Shown here: piece after piece, positions 1 through 6,934 of the stretch
Layout of the letters: each line of letters starts with the position of its first letter
Numbering within the stretch: the stretch's first letter is position 1
Origin: Streptomonospora salina
Lineage (GTDB): Bacteria > Actinomycetota > Actinomycetes > Streptosporangiales > Streptosporangiaceae
NCBI RefSeq assembly: GCF_014204715.1
Contig: NZ_JACHLY010000001.1
Coordinates: forward strand, 1,643,001-1,707,000
Direction: 5' to 3'
DNA: 64,000 bases
Made by a program: the position numbers and the translations under genes
The notes under the pieces: model-generated
The model's database searches: none
What the model was told of the DNA's origin: nothing
What the model saw: the letters and a program-made list of their open reading frames with translations, nothing else

Positions 1-1
1 G

Positions 2-568
2 GCCATCCTGTACCAGACGATCGAGTTCGGTCTGCCGTTCGACAACTACTGGCTGCCGCTGCTGGGATTCGCGGACGGCGCCCGGTTCTACTCCGTTCCG
101 ATGGAGACCCTGCTCAGCCCGTTCGTGGCGGCTGTCATCGCGCTTTCGCTGTCGCAGGGCGCCTACATGGCCGAGATCGTGCGCGCGGGCCTGCTCTCGG
201 TCGACAAGGGCCAGACCGAGGCCGCCCAGGCGCTGGGCATGAACCAGGGCCTGGTGCTGCGCCGCATCACGCTGCCCCAAGCACTGCGGGTGATCATCCC
301 GCCGACCGGCAACGAGGCCACGGCGATCATGAAGGACACCTCACTGGTGTCGGCCATTCCGCTGACCACCGAGCTGTTCTTCCAGCTGCAGCAGATCGGC
401 GCCCGCACCTTCAACCTGTTCCCCATGCTCGTGGCGGCCTGCCTGTGGTACCTGGCGATCACCAGTCTGATGATGGCGGGCCAGTACTACCTGGAGCGCG
501 GGTTCAGCCGCTCCAGCCGCAGCACGGCCAGCGTGCGCGGCGTCGGACCGAGGGCACAGAGCGAGTAG
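2..568 (+). CDS. Polar amino-acid ABC transporter permease (5' truncated by window edge)
   Basis: This is the C-terminal 188 residues of an inner-membrane permease of the His/Glu/Gln/Arg family; the start lies left of the window. Reading in frame from base 2 gives a protein with hydrophobic segments and a clear EAA-type cytoplasmic loop (EAAQALGMNQGL then RITLPQALRVIIPP), the site that docks the ATPase. The hydrophilic tail after the last membrane segment is rich in Ser and Arg. The next gene, 9 bases downstream on the same strand, is the matching ATPase, so the two probably form one operon with a binding protein outside the window. Substrate cannot be read from this fragment; glutamate, glutamine or cystine are all possible. 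Confidence 0.9.
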   Translation, partial: AILYQTIEFGLPFDNYWLPLLGFADGARFYSVPMETLLSPFVAAVIALSLSQGAYMAEIVRAGLLSVDKGQTEAAQALGMNQGLVLRRITLPQALRVIIPPTGNEATAIMKDTSLVSAIPLTTELFFQLQQIGARTFNLFPMLVAACLWYLAITSLMMAGQYYLERGFSRSSRSTASVRGVGPRAQSE

Positions 569-577
569 GACGGCACG

Positions 578-1384
578 TTGACCCCAAACACCGCGGAGGC
601 CGGTACGGCGACCGGCTCCGGAGACGACCGGATGGTCGTGGCCGAGGACGTACACAAGCGCTTCGGCCGCCTGGAAGTGCTGCGCGGCATCGACATGGAG
701 GTGCGCCGCGGCGAGGTCTGCTGCGTGGTGGGCCCCTCCGGTTCGGGCAAGTCCACGTTCCTGCGCTGCATCAACCACTTGGAGAAGATCAACGCGGGAC
801 GGCTGTGGGTCGACGGGCAGTTGATAGGCTACCGGCAGCGCGCCGGCAAGCTCTACGAACTGCACGACTCCCAGGTGGCCCGCCAGCGGCGCGGCATCGG
901 CATGGTCTTCCAGAACTTCAACCTGTTCCCGCACATGACCGTGCTGGGCAACCTCCTGGAGGCGCCGGTCCGCGTCAACCGCCGGCCGCGCTCGGAGGCG
1001 CGCAGGGAGGCTCTGGAACTGCTGGAGCGGGTGGGTCTGGCCGGCAAGGCCGGGGAGTATCCGCGCCAGCTGTCGGGCGGCCAGCAGCAGCGTGTGGCCA
1101 TCGCCCGGGCACTGGCGATGCGCCCGGAACTGATGCTGTTCGACGAGCCCACGAGCGCCCTCGACCCCGAGCTGGTGGGCGAGGTCCTGGACGTCATGAA
1201 AGGACTGGCCGAAGAGGGCATGACCATGGTCGTGGTCACCCACGAGATGGGCTTCGCCCGCGAGGTCGGCGACCGGCTCGTCTTCATGGACGAGGGCGCC
1301 GTGGTGGAGTCCGGTCGGCCGCGCAGCGTGCTCGCGGACCCGCAGCACGAGCGCACCCGCTCGTTCCTGGCCAAGGTGCTCTGA
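578..1384 (+). CDS. Polar amino-acid ABC transporter ATP-binding protein
   Basis: A 268-residue ATPase that powers amino-acid uptake with the upstream permease. Visible motifs in order: Walker [10 protein letters not shown], a Q-loop in [16 protein letters not shown], the signature LSGGQQQR, Walker B LMLFDEP and the H-loop VVTHEMGFA. The Q-loop and signature wording is typical of the GlnQ/HisP class. The TTG start at 578 gives an N-terminal extension of 18 residues; an ATG at 632 with GGAG 8 bases upstream would start directly at [12 protein letters not shown] and is a serious alternative. The gene is followed by a GNAT gene with its own ribosome binding site. Confidence 0.92.
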   Translation: MTPNTAEAGTATGSGDDRMVVAEDVHKRFGRLEVLRGIDMEVRRGEVCCVVGPSGSGKSTFLRCINHLEKINAGRLWVDGQLIGYRQRAGKLYELHDSQVARQRRGIGMVFQNFNLFPHMTVLGNLLEAPVRVNRRPRSEARREALELLERVGLAGKAGEYPRQLSGGQQQRVAIARALAMRPELMLFDEPTSALDPELVGEVLDVMKGLAEEGMTMVVVTHEMGFAREVGDRLVFMDEGAVVESGRPRSVLADPQHERTRSFLAKVL

Positions 1385-1439
1385 TCCGCCTCCGCCGCAC
1401 CCGCACGCCGCCGCCCGTCCCGACCTGCCGAGGAGAGCC

Positions 1440-1937
1440 GTGATCCGCCCCGCCCGCCCCGACGACGTCCCGGTGATCCACCGCCTCGTGCGCGAACTCG
1501 CCGACTACGAGAAGGAGCCCGAGGCGGCCGTGGCCACCGAGGCTCAGTTCCACGACGCCCTGTTCGGCGAGAACCCCGTCGTCGGGGCCCACATCGCCGA
1601 GCACGCGCCCGGCGACGGCGGCGGGACCGCCGTCGCCGGGTTCGCGCTGTGGTTCCGCAACTTCTCCACCTGGACCGGGAACCCGGGCATCTACCTGGAG
1701 GACCTCTACGTCCGCCCGGAGCACCGCGGCCGCGGCTACGGCAAGGCCCTGCTGAAGACCCTCGCCGAGCTGTGCGTGGAGCGGGGCTACGACCGGCTCC
1801 AGTGGTGGGTGCTGGACTGGAACACGCCCTCCATCGAGTTCTACAGGGCCCTGGGCGCCGAGCCGATGGACGAGTGGACCGTCTTCCGCCTCGACGGGGA
1901 CGCGCTCCGGGAGCTAGGCGGCAGCACAGCGTCCTAG
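1440..1937 (+). CDS. GNAT family N-acetyltransferase, 3' end supplied by an integrated element
   Basis: A 165-residue acetyltransferase that would transfer acetyl from acetyl-CoA to an amine; resemblance is to the spermidine/diamine acetyltransferase group, but the substrate is unknown. The CoA-binding motif RPEHRGRGYGKALL is present, followed by the conserved WNTPSIEFYRALGA segment. The GTG start at 1440 has GGAGAG just upstream. The last third of the gene (1802-1897) is repeated at 5284-5379, and the remnant there ends in a different tail (...DGAALHSLGTKAE rather than ...DGDALRELGGSTAS). The simplest reading is that a mobile element integrated here and replaced the original 3' end while keeping the frame, so the gene remains intact. 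Confidence 0.9.
   Translation: MIRPARPDDVPVIHRLVRELADYEKEPEAAVATEAQFHDALFGENPVVGAHIAEHAPGDGGGTAVAGFALWFRNFSTWTGNPGIYLEDLYVRPEHRGRGYGKALLKTLAELCVERGYDRLQWWVLDWNTPSIEFYRALGAEPMDEWTVFRLDGDALRELGGSTAS
1802..1897 (+). repeat. attL-like direct repeat inside the GNAT 3' end
   Basis: Bases 1802-1897 match 5284-5379 at 95 of 96 positions; the one mismatch is A1873 versus C5355. The first 71 bases are exact. The repeat lies within codons of the acetyltransferase, and sequence identity ends abruptly on both sides. This is the pattern left when an element integrates site-specifically at the 3' end of a coding gene and restores it. The exact crossover core cannot be fixed from one copy. Confidence 0.75.
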
Positions 1938-1943
1938 ACACGC

Positions 1944-1977
1944 GTAGGGCCCCGGGGGGAAGCCCCCGGGGCCCTAC
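1944..1977 (+). terminator. Perfect 15-bp hairpin after the GNAT stop
   Basis: A 15-base stem (GTAGGGCCCCGGGGG paired with its exact complement) closes a GAAG loop six bases after the GNAT stop codon. There is no clear T-tract, which is normal for actinobacterial terminators. It sits just inside the left repeat and so belongs to the element; being symmetrical it may also stop the minus-strand gene pair that ends at 2005. Confidence 0.7.
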
Positions 1978-2004
1978 GTTCGCGGTGCGGATAGCGGATA
2001 GCGG

Positions 2005-2646
2005 CTAGTCGTAGCCCTCGTACCCACTGGTCCATATCGCGCCGTGCCTCTTATACCCGTGCTCCAGAACCGAGAGCGGGCTTGTTTCCCCTGCCGTGCT
2101 GCGCGGCGCGTCCAGCACCACAGTCAGCCTTGCGCAGACCCACAGCGCCGCGTCCCCGAAGGCGGGGAACGGCGGGCCGAGCACGTCACGGCCAGCGACC
2201 GTGACCACGGGGGTCCAGCGGTCCCCCGTGTTGTCCGCCGGCACGCGGCCGAGCACCGGCCCGCCCACAGCGGAGACGACGGTGTATGCGGCCGGATCGC
2301 CTCCGGCCGTCTCGTCCGGCTCGTCAGGGGCAGGTGACACGAGGAAAGCACCTCCGGTATCGGGCCCCGCCGGGGCCGCCTCGTAGATATCGGGGTCGGG
2401 CCCGTCGGCCGCCTCCGGGACGGCCTCCACGGGGCTGCCCCGGTAGTGCGCGGAGCGGCCGCAGGCGCGGCCCTCCGGGGCCGGAATCGCGTCCACCGTG
2501 TAGCCGCGTAGGTAGGTCTCTGTGAGTGCCTCCGCGTGTACCTCGCAAGCGAGAATCACGCGGACGAGTGCGCCACGGTCGCGGGCCTCTAGCGTCCACG
2601 CGGCAGCGCGCGGGCAGTCGTGCACGTGGTCCAGGTCGATGCTCAT
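2005..2646 (-). CDS. Hypothetical element-encoded protein
   Basis: A 213-residue acidic protein that I do not recognise. The N-terminal part (MSIDLDHVHDCPRAAAWTLE) contains His and Cys residues spaced as HxHDC, and two further cysteines follow near residues 35 and 65; the middle (about residues 75-110) is a Pro/Asp/Glu-rich linker. The C-terminal 90 residues look more ordered. No signal peptide or membrane segment is seen. The ATG overlaps the stop codon of the upstream gene by one base (TAATG), so the two are translated together. Nothing in the sequence gives a function. Confidence 0.65.
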   Translation of the reverse strand: MSIDLDHVHDCPRAAAWTLEARDRGALVRVILACEVHAEALTETYLRGYTVDAIPAPEGRACGRSAHYRGSPVEAVPEAADGPDPDIYEAAPAGPDTGGAFLVSPAPDEPDETAGGDPAAYTVVSAVGGPVLGRVPADNTGDRWTPVVTVAGRDVLGPPFPAFGDAALWVCARLTVVLDAPRSTAGETSPLSVLEHGYKRHGAIWTSGYEGYD

Positions 2647-3020
2647 TAGGAGGCCGCTCCCGCCGTTGCCGCGATGTCTTGGAGCACGCAAACACCTAGC
2701 CTCGTCGCGTCCACGCGGGCCGTGCGCTGCGCTTCGCGGCGGTGCTCTGCCGCAACCAGGTAAGGGCGGATCATCCGCGATGAATCGGAGGCGTCGGCGG
2801 GGATCGGGGCAGAGTCCGCCGGAGCCGTACGCGGTACGTACGGCCGAATCCGCGTCACCGAAGCGGCCACGGGGCCGGGGGCCGCGCGGTCGGCCGCCGA
2901 GGCTGCCTCCAAGCGTGCGGCGGGCCGCTCGTCGCGGAGGACGAGGGGACGTGCGTGGAGTCCGTGAGAGCGGCGGCATAGGCGGACTAGGGCTGTCAGG
3001 GCAGCAACAACTAGACTCAT
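2646..3020 (-). CDS. Hypothetical element-encoded protein with hydrophobic N-terminus
   Basis: A 124-residue protein of unknown role. The ATG at 3020 is preceded by AGGAAGGTG at a good distance. The first 13 residues (MSLVVAALTALVR) are hydrophobic, then the chain is Arg/Ala-rich, with RIRPYVP near residue 65 and IRPYLVAAEHRREAQ near residue 87. A shorter, frame-disrupted relative lies at 6119-6438 and keeps the same start pattern, an RVRPYI motif and a PYVVRWERGRAAEQ motif. It is coupled to the downstream gene by a one-base overlap and faces a GntR gene across about 130 bases, which probably represses it. Confidence 0.6.
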   Translation of the reverse strand: MSLVVAALTALVRLCRRSHGLHARPLVLRDERPAARLEAASAADRAAPGPVAASVTRIRPYVPRTAPADSAPIPADASDSSRMIRPYLVAAEHRREAQRTARVDATRLGVCVLQDIAATAGAAS

Positions 3021-3153
3021 GATCGGCAAGCACCTTCCTGCTTGTCCGGCCCGGGGGACGTTGGCGCGTCCGCCCGGGCGCTGCATTTGTTTGGCAAAAC
3101 CCGAGCATACGCATAGCACGCCTAGCGCGCCAGCATTGCCGGGCATCCCAGCC

Positions 3154-3393
3154 GTGCCTAGCTTCCGTCGCGTGCAATGGCGAGAAGGCGTTCCCCGGTG
3201 GGTTCAGATTGCGGATGAGCTGGAACGGCGTATTCATACCGGCCGCTACCCGAGCGGTTCGCGCGTGCCTAGCGTGCTGCAACTCATGGACGAGTTCGGC
3301 GTAGCTTCCGCCACTGCTCAAAAGGCGTTGTCCGGCCTCCGCGATCGCGGCCTAACGCGGACTGAGCCGGGCATCGGCTCTACCGTGCGTTGA
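3154..3393 (+). CDS. Short GntR-family transcriptional regulator (DNA-binding domain only)
   Basis: About 79 residues forming only the winged-helix domain: RWVQIADELERRIHTGRYP, then SRVPSVLQLMDEFGVASATA with the recognition helix, then the wing RDRGLTRTEPGIGSTV. There is no effector-binding domain, as in many plasmid and integrative-element GntR proteins. The reading frame is open upstream to 3019, but the GTG at 3154 gives a length that matches the related protein at 6604-6858. It is divergent from the 2005-3020 gene pair, which suggests it represses that operon and itself from the shared 3021-3153 interval. Confidence 0.75.
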   Translation: MPSFRRVQWREGVPRWVQIADELERRIHTGRYPSGSRVPSVLQLMDEFGVASATAQKALSGLRDRGLTRTEPGIGSTVR

Positions 3394-3569
3394 ACAGCGC
3401 TGCACAAGGGACCGGCTGTCGGTAGGCGTGCGGCAGACGAGGGGCCTTCCGCGCGGAGGTTCGGTATTTCGTCCATGACTACGAGCGTCCCGTTGGGGCA
3501 CGGTCCGCGCTAGGTACCGGGTGTTGCTTAGTCTTGACAACAGAGACAGGCAACACGCAGAGGCCGGAA

Positions 3570-4535
3570 GTGTCCGAATTTGCGCCCGCCGTGCGGGCCG
3601 CCATGGCAGAGCGCGGCCTGTCGCTTCGCGCGACCGCCAAAGCCATAGCGTTCGATCCCGGATACGTCTCGCGGGTGCTCTCCGGCAAGCGGCCCCCGAC
3701 CCCCCAAATGGCGGACGCGCTGGACACGTACCTACACGCGGACGGCGCGCTGTCGGCGCTTGCGGCTGCGCTCACGCCGGACGACCGCGCCCGCGTGGCG
3801 CACAGCTTCGCCGCACCGTCGCGCACAGACGAGGGGACGGCCCACGCTCTCGCGGACGTGCTGGCCGCACAGCGGAGGTTAGAGGACTCCATAGGGGCCG
3901 CCGCGATGCTCCCGGGCATGCTGGCCCAACTGGACGCGGTGACTCCCCTTGCCCGCAACGCACGCGGGCCGCACGTACGGCCCCTGCTGGCAGTGGTCGC
4001 GGAGATGCACCAATACGCCGGTTGGCTGTTCGCCGCGCTACGCCAGGACCGGCACGCGTTGGGGATGCTCGCACGCGCGAAAGACATGGCCGACGGGGCC
4101 GACGCTCCCACCGTCGCGGCCGTGGCGACCTCGTTCCGCGGCTACGTCGCCCGCCAACAGGGCCGCTATCCGGCCGTTGTCCGGGCCGCGCAGGCCGCGC
4201 GACATTCTCCCGGGGCCCACGTGACTCAACAGGTGTTTGACACATTGCAGGCGGCACAGGGGCACGCGGAGATGGGGGAGGCGGACGCGGCCCGCCGGTT
4301 GCTGGACGAGGCGGCGCACCGCGTAGACGAGGCGACCGACCCCCCGGGGATTGTGTACTGGTATGGGCCGTCGTTCTTCGCGTTGAACATTGGCATGGTC
4401 CATGCGTCGCTAGGCGGCCACGCAGACGCGGCCGACCACTTGCGGGCAGGGCTGGACGGCCTTCCGCCGGAACAACGGGACGCGGAGTGGACGCGGGAGT
4501 ACCGGGACGCCTTGAACAAGGCACGCGCCGCTTAG
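3570..4535 (+). CDS. XRE-family regulator with C-terminal TPR-like region
   Basis: A 321-residue protein. Residues about 8-60 form a Cro/C1-type helix-turn-helix (RGLSLRATAKAIAFDPGYVS then VLSGKRPPT), and the rest is an Ala-rich helical region of the type seen in actinomycete regulators with tetratricopeptide-like repeats. The frame is open to a TTG at 3534, but the GTG at 3570 starts at the usual distance before the HTH and has AGAGG upstream, so it is preferred. Such genes are frequent in actinomycete integrative elements and beside small DUF397-type or transfer genes. The signal it senses is unknown. Confidence 0.75.
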   Translation: MSEFAPAVRAAMAERGLSLRATAKAIAFDPGYVSRVLSGKRPPTPQMADALDTYLHADGALSALAAALTPDDRARVAHSFAAPSRTDEGTAHALADVLAAQRRLEDSIGAAAMLPGMLAQLDAVTPLARNARGPHVRPLLAVVAEMHQYAGWLFAALRQDRHALGMLARAKDMADGADAPTVAAVATSFRGYVARQQGRYPAVVRAAQAARHSPGAHVTQQVFDTLQAAQGHAEMGEADAARRLLDEAAHRVDEATDPPGIVYWYGPSFFALNIGMVHASLGGHADAADHLRAGLDGLPPEQRDAEWTREYRDALNKARAA

Positions 4536-4609
4536 GCAGTTGAGCAGTATCGCTCAAACACTGTCCGATTGCCGACGTTAGCCCTCCGTGTTGCCGCCGG
4601 ACGCAAAGA

Positions 4610-4638
4610 AGGGCCCCGAGCGCGCGGCCCGGGGCCCT
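4610..4638 (+). terminator. Hairpin terminator between convergent element genes
   Basis: A nine-base stem (AGGGCCCCG with its complement) around an 11-base loop lies 75 bases after the XRE gene stop and directly next to the stop of the convergent minus-strand gene ending at 4641. It can serve both. Confidence 0.6.
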
Positions 4639-4640
4639 GG

Positions 4641-4883
4641 CTATGCCTGCATAAGGCCAAGCGTCGTCTCGTCCGGGGAACGTGGCACGGTCACCGGGCC
4701 CCCGCAACCGGCGCATGCCCCTTCCACGGCCGCAGGGCCGACCGTCACGCGGTACCCGTCCGCGGGAAGGTCCGGCATCACGCGCTCGGCCGTGGCCTCC
4801 GCGCGCTCCGCGGAGCACGCGGGGACCGCCCGTGTAACCGGGAAGTCCCGGCCCCGCGTCACGCAGACCGTTCGTGCGTCCAT
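4641..4883 (-). CDS. Small hypothetical protein with a CxxC zinc-ribbon-like motif
   Basis: An 80-residue protein beginning MDARTVCVTRGRDFPVTRAV. It has a C-terminal CAGCGGPVTVP segment resembling half of a zinc ribbon, with other cysteines at positions 7 and about 23. AGAAGGAGG lies a few bases upstream of the ATG, which supports the start. No function is recognised. It lies near the right end of the integrated element, upstream genes on the same strand being only the 74-residue ORF at 4974-5198. Confidence 0.55.
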   Translation of the reverse strand: MDARTVCVTRGRDFPVTRAVPACSAERAEATAERVMPDLPADGYRVTVGPAAVEGACAGCGGPVTVPRSPDETTLGLMQA

Positions 4884-4973
4884 GGTGCGCCCTCCTTCTC
4901 TCGGCCCGGCCCACGCGCTCCGCGCGGGGCCGCTGTCCCTGTGCCGTCCCCGGGCCTGTCGCGGTCGGCCGTG

Positions 4974-5198
4974 TTACGTCAGAGCGGCAATGTCGCGGTG
5001 CACCGTGCGGGCACTGACTGACAGCTCTGCCGCGATGTCGGGCGGGGCCACGCCGTCGGCACGGCGGGCCGACACGATGGCGCGCCGTTCGGACACCGTC
5101 GCCGTAGGGGTGACAGTCGCGGTCGGCACTGTCACGGCGTTGTCATCGGATGCTGTGGAGTCCTTGGACAGGCGGAGGTATAGGACGGCGGTAGGCAT
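4974..5198 (-). CDS. 74-residue HTH protein with a serine-recombinase-like first 15 residues
   Basis: The protein opens with MPTAVLYLRLSKDST, which resembles the start of the catalytic domain of serine recombinases (YLRxS with the nucleophilic serine, here Ser11). A Thr/Val-rich spacer follows, and residues about 36-73 form a helix-turn-helix (SERRAIVSARRADGV, then APPDIAAELSVSARTVHRDI). The whole recombinase core between these parts is absent. It sits immediately inside the right repeat, where an integrase gene is usually found. It may be an internally deleted integrase remnant, or a small DNA-binding protein whose N-terminus matches by chance. Confidence 0.5.
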   Translation of the reverse strand: MPTAVLYLRLSKDSTASDDNAVTVPTATVTPTATVSERRAIVSARRADGVAPPDIAAELSVSARTVHRDIAALT

Positions 5199-5283
5199 GG
5201 CGAGGCCCCTCGTGTTCGCTAGCGCTCACCTCCGTTCCGGGCCCCCAGCGCGCTAGGTGTCCGCGCGTGGCAGGAAAAGACCG

Positions 5284-5379
5284 GTGGTGGGTGCTGGACT
5301 GGAACACGCCCTCCATCGAGTTCTACAGGGCCCTGGGCGCCGAGCCGATGGACGCGTGGACCGTCTTCCGCCTCGACGG
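5284..5379 (+). repeat. attR-like direct repeat of the GNAT 3' end
   Basis: This is the second copy of the 96-base repeat at 1802-1897, offset by exactly 3,482 bases. The sequence left of it has no similarity to the GNAT gene apart from a short GACCGG, so the match starts sharply, as expected at an element end. Confidence 0.75.
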
Positions 5380-5416
5380 TGCGGCGCTGCACTCCCTCGG
5401 GACGAAGGCGGAGTGA
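5284..5416 (+). pseudogene. Orphaned original 3' end of the GNAT gene
   Basis: In the GNAT frame the sequence reads WWVLDWNTPSIEFYRALGAE and continues to DAWTVFRLDGAALHSLGTKA before a TGA at 5414. It has no start codon or ribosome binding site of its own. It is best explained as the chromosomal 3' end displaced by the element; joining 1440-1801 to 5284-5416 recreates a GNAT gene followed 60 bases later by the YqeY gene. Confidence 0.75.
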
Positions 5417-5476
5417 GCGGGGCCCGCCCCGGAAAACCGGTCGACTCCCCCGGCTGCGTCGGCTACGTTCCGGCGG

Positions 5477-5833
5477 ATGCGTACCGACATGCGCCGTGAT
5501 CTGACGGCCGCTCTGAAGAACCGCGACAAGGTCGCCGCCGCCGCGCTCCGCTCGGCGCTGGCCGCCGTCGACAACGCCGAGGCCGCCGGCGCCGACCGTG
5601 CGGCGCCTGCCGAGGACAGCGAACACGTCGCCGGTGCGGCGTTGGGCCTCGGCGCGGCCGAGGCTCAACGCCGCGTCCTGACCGAGTCCGACGTGCACGC
5701 GATCGTCGCGCGCGAGGTCAGCGAGCGCTCGGCCTCCGCGCAGGAGTACGCCCGCCTGGGGCGCGACGACGCCGCCGACCGCCTCCGCGCCGAAGCCGAG
5801 ATCCTCGGCCGCTATCTGAACGCAGAGGCGTAG
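5477..5833 (+). CDS. GatB/YqeY-domain protein
   Basis: A 118-residue protein of the YqeY group, which shares the C-terminal helical domain of the GatB amidotransferase subunit. It begins MRTDMRRDLTAALKNRDKVA, matching the conserved first helix of the family, and ends RLRAEAEILGRYLNAEA, matching the conserved EIL.(R/E)YL end. At 118 residues it is shorter than the common 150-residue form, as in a subgroup of actinobacterial members. The precise role of the family is unclear; a link to tRNA-dependent amidation is suggested only by homology. It was probably the neighbour of the GNAT gene before the element inserted. Confidence 0.8.
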   Translation: MRTDMRRDLTAALKNRDKVAAAALRSALAAVDNAEAAGADRAAPAEDSEHVAGAALGLGAAEAQRRVLTESDVHAIVAREVSERSASAQEYARLGRDDAADRLRAEAEILGRYLNAEA

Positions 5834-5864
5834 CGGACCGCACGGCCGGGGCTGCCCGCGCCGC

Positions 5865-5896
5865 CGGCCGTGCGCGTCGACGGCCGTGCGCGTCGA
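5865..5896. repeat. Two tandem 16-bp units
   Basis: The 16-base unit CGGCCGTGCGCGTCGA occurs twice without a gap, directly after the YqeY gene and before the decayed element-like module. It is short and GC-rich, so it may be simple slippage, but it also marks the boundary where this second module begins. Confidence 0.7.
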
Positions 5897-5903
5897 CGGT
5901 CCG

Positions 5904-6122
5904 CTATTCGCCGCCCTCGCAGCGCCGCCACGGCGTCGGCCACGCCCCGCCGGACCGCAGCCACATGTCCAGCACGCTGAAGGCGGCGTCGGCGTTGTCC
6001 TGGGCGCGCGCCCGTTGGGCGGGCGTCTGGCCGCGCTCCTTGAGGGCGTCGCTCAACGTGTCGTAGAGCGCGTCGGCGTGCGCCTCGTCGGGGCGGCCGT
6101 AGCAGTCGGTCGAGTAGATCAT
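5904..6122 (-). CDS. Hypothetical small protein
   Basis: A 72-residue protein, MIYSTDCYGRPDEAHADALY at its start, with a helical middle (LKERGQTPAQRARAQDNADA). It is not recognised. Its ATG overlaps the stop codon of the upstream (disrupted) reading frame by ATGA, which means the pair was once translationally coupled, as in the related module at 2005-3020. The downstream protein of that module (213 residues) is not similar to this one. Confidence 0.5.
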   Translation of the reverse strand: MIYSTDCYGRPDEAHADALYDTLSDALKERGQTPAQRARAQDNADAAFSVLDMWLRSGGAWPTPWRRCEGGE

Positions 6123-6438
6123 CGGACACCTCCGGCGGCCTCGCAGAAGACGGCTGCGCCGAGTCGGCCGTGAACCTCCTGCTCGGCGGCACGGCCGCGC
6201 TCCCACCGCACCACGTACGGAGCGACGGGCGAGGGGCCGCCCTCGGCGACGGCCGGAGGCTCGGCGGGGGACGCGGTGGCGCGTGTATGTAGGGGCGGAC
6301 GCGGGCCGCGCGGATGACGGGCACCGGGCGGAAGGACGCACGACGGTCGTCCGCTCCGGGCGCCAGCGGCGCACGGACGCCGCAGAACGCCCGAACACGC
6401 CGGACGAGGGTCGCCACAAGGGCTACTAGGATCTTCAT
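6119..6438 (-). pseudogene. Frame-disrupted relative of the 2646-3020 gene
   Basis: The start at 6438 (MKILVALVATLVRR) and the motif ARVRPYIHAP lie in one frame, but the conserved second half (APYVVRWERGRAAEQ to the stop overlapping 6122) lies in another. Both halves align in order with the 124-residue protein at 2646-3020. A single-base insertion or deletion near 6270-6290 would explain this; the span of 320 bases is not a multiple of three. It may be a true pseudogene or a sequencing error in a GC-rich run. Confidence 0.55.
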
Positions 6439-6603
6439 GTCTGCCTGCTCTTTTCAGGTAGGCCATGCCCCCGGGCGCGCTCCACCGCGCCGCGGGGGTC
6501 CTTCTTTTCTGAAGGTCAAGACCCCACCATACCTCTCGCTTGTCTGGCTCGTCTAGGACGTCTGCCATATGAGCCACCCACTAGTCGTGGCTAACGTCCG
6601 CAT

Positions 6604-6858
6604 ATGCAGGTTGACCGTTTCGACCCCACACCCCTGTATCAGCAGGTGGCGTGTTCTATTCGCGAGCAGATTCAAGCCGGAGCACTGAAGCCGCGGGACC
6701 CGATCCCGTCGGAATCGGACCTGGTATCCAACCACGGTGTGGCCCGTGAGACGGCACGCCGCGCAGTCGCGCTGCTGCGCGATGAAGGCTGGGTCGTCAC
6801 GCTGCCCCAGCGCGGGACCTTCGTAGCGGATCGGCCGGGCCGGAAAGGCGACGCCTGA
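6604..6858 (+). CDS. Short GntR-family transcriptional regulator
   Basis: An 84-residue protein consisting of the GntR winged helix only: PTPLYQQVACSIREQIQAGA, DPIPSESDLVSNHGVARETA with the recognition helix, and the wing EGWVVTLPQRGTFVADRP. It is divergent from the 5904-6438 pair with about 165 bases between, the same layout as the GntR at 3154-3393, and likely represses that pair. The ATG at 6604 is in the sequence CGCATATGCAGG; no strong ribosome binding site is seen. Confidence 0.8.
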   Translation: MQVDRFDPTPLYQQVACSIREQIQAGALKPRDPIPSESDLVSNHGVARETARRAVALLRDEGWVVTLPQRGTFVADRPGRKGDA

Positions 6859-6880
6859 CCGCAACCCCGCCATCCGAAGA

Positions 6881-6934
6881 GGACTCCCTCGGGAACCATG
6901 TGGATCCGGCTCCACGTGGTTCCCGAGGGGGTCC
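6881..6934 (+). terminator. Long near-perfect inverted repeat after the GntR gene
   Basis: Two 24-base arms (6881-6904 and 6911-6934) pair at 22 positions around a TCCGGC loop; the two exceptions are compatible with G-U pairing in RNA. It starts 22 bases after the GntR stop. It is much longer than the other hairpins in the window, so besides termination it could be an element end or a protein-binding palindrome. Confidence 0.6.

Larger units (their letters stand above)
1802..5379. mobile_element. Small integrated element (about 3.5 kb) bounded by GNAT-derived repeats, no complete integrase
   Basis: The region between the two direct repeats holds two coupled unknown genes on the minus strand, a divergent short GntR regulator, an XRE-type regulator, and two small minus-strand ORFs. 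Short HTH-only GntR genes with coupled small ORFs and TPR-type XRE regulators are common in actinomycete integrative elements. No tyrosine or serine recombinase of normal length, no FtsK-like transfer gene and no replication initiator is visible. It is therefore either a deleted remnant of a larger element or a minimal element moved by an integrase supplied elsewhere. Element boundaries rest on the repeat; its mobility is inferred. Confidence 0.6.

Noticed and set aside
3534-3539. TTGACA as a -35 box or TTG start for the XRE gene
   Set aside because: No -10 hexamer follows at 16-18 bases, and the GTG at 3570 has better start context.
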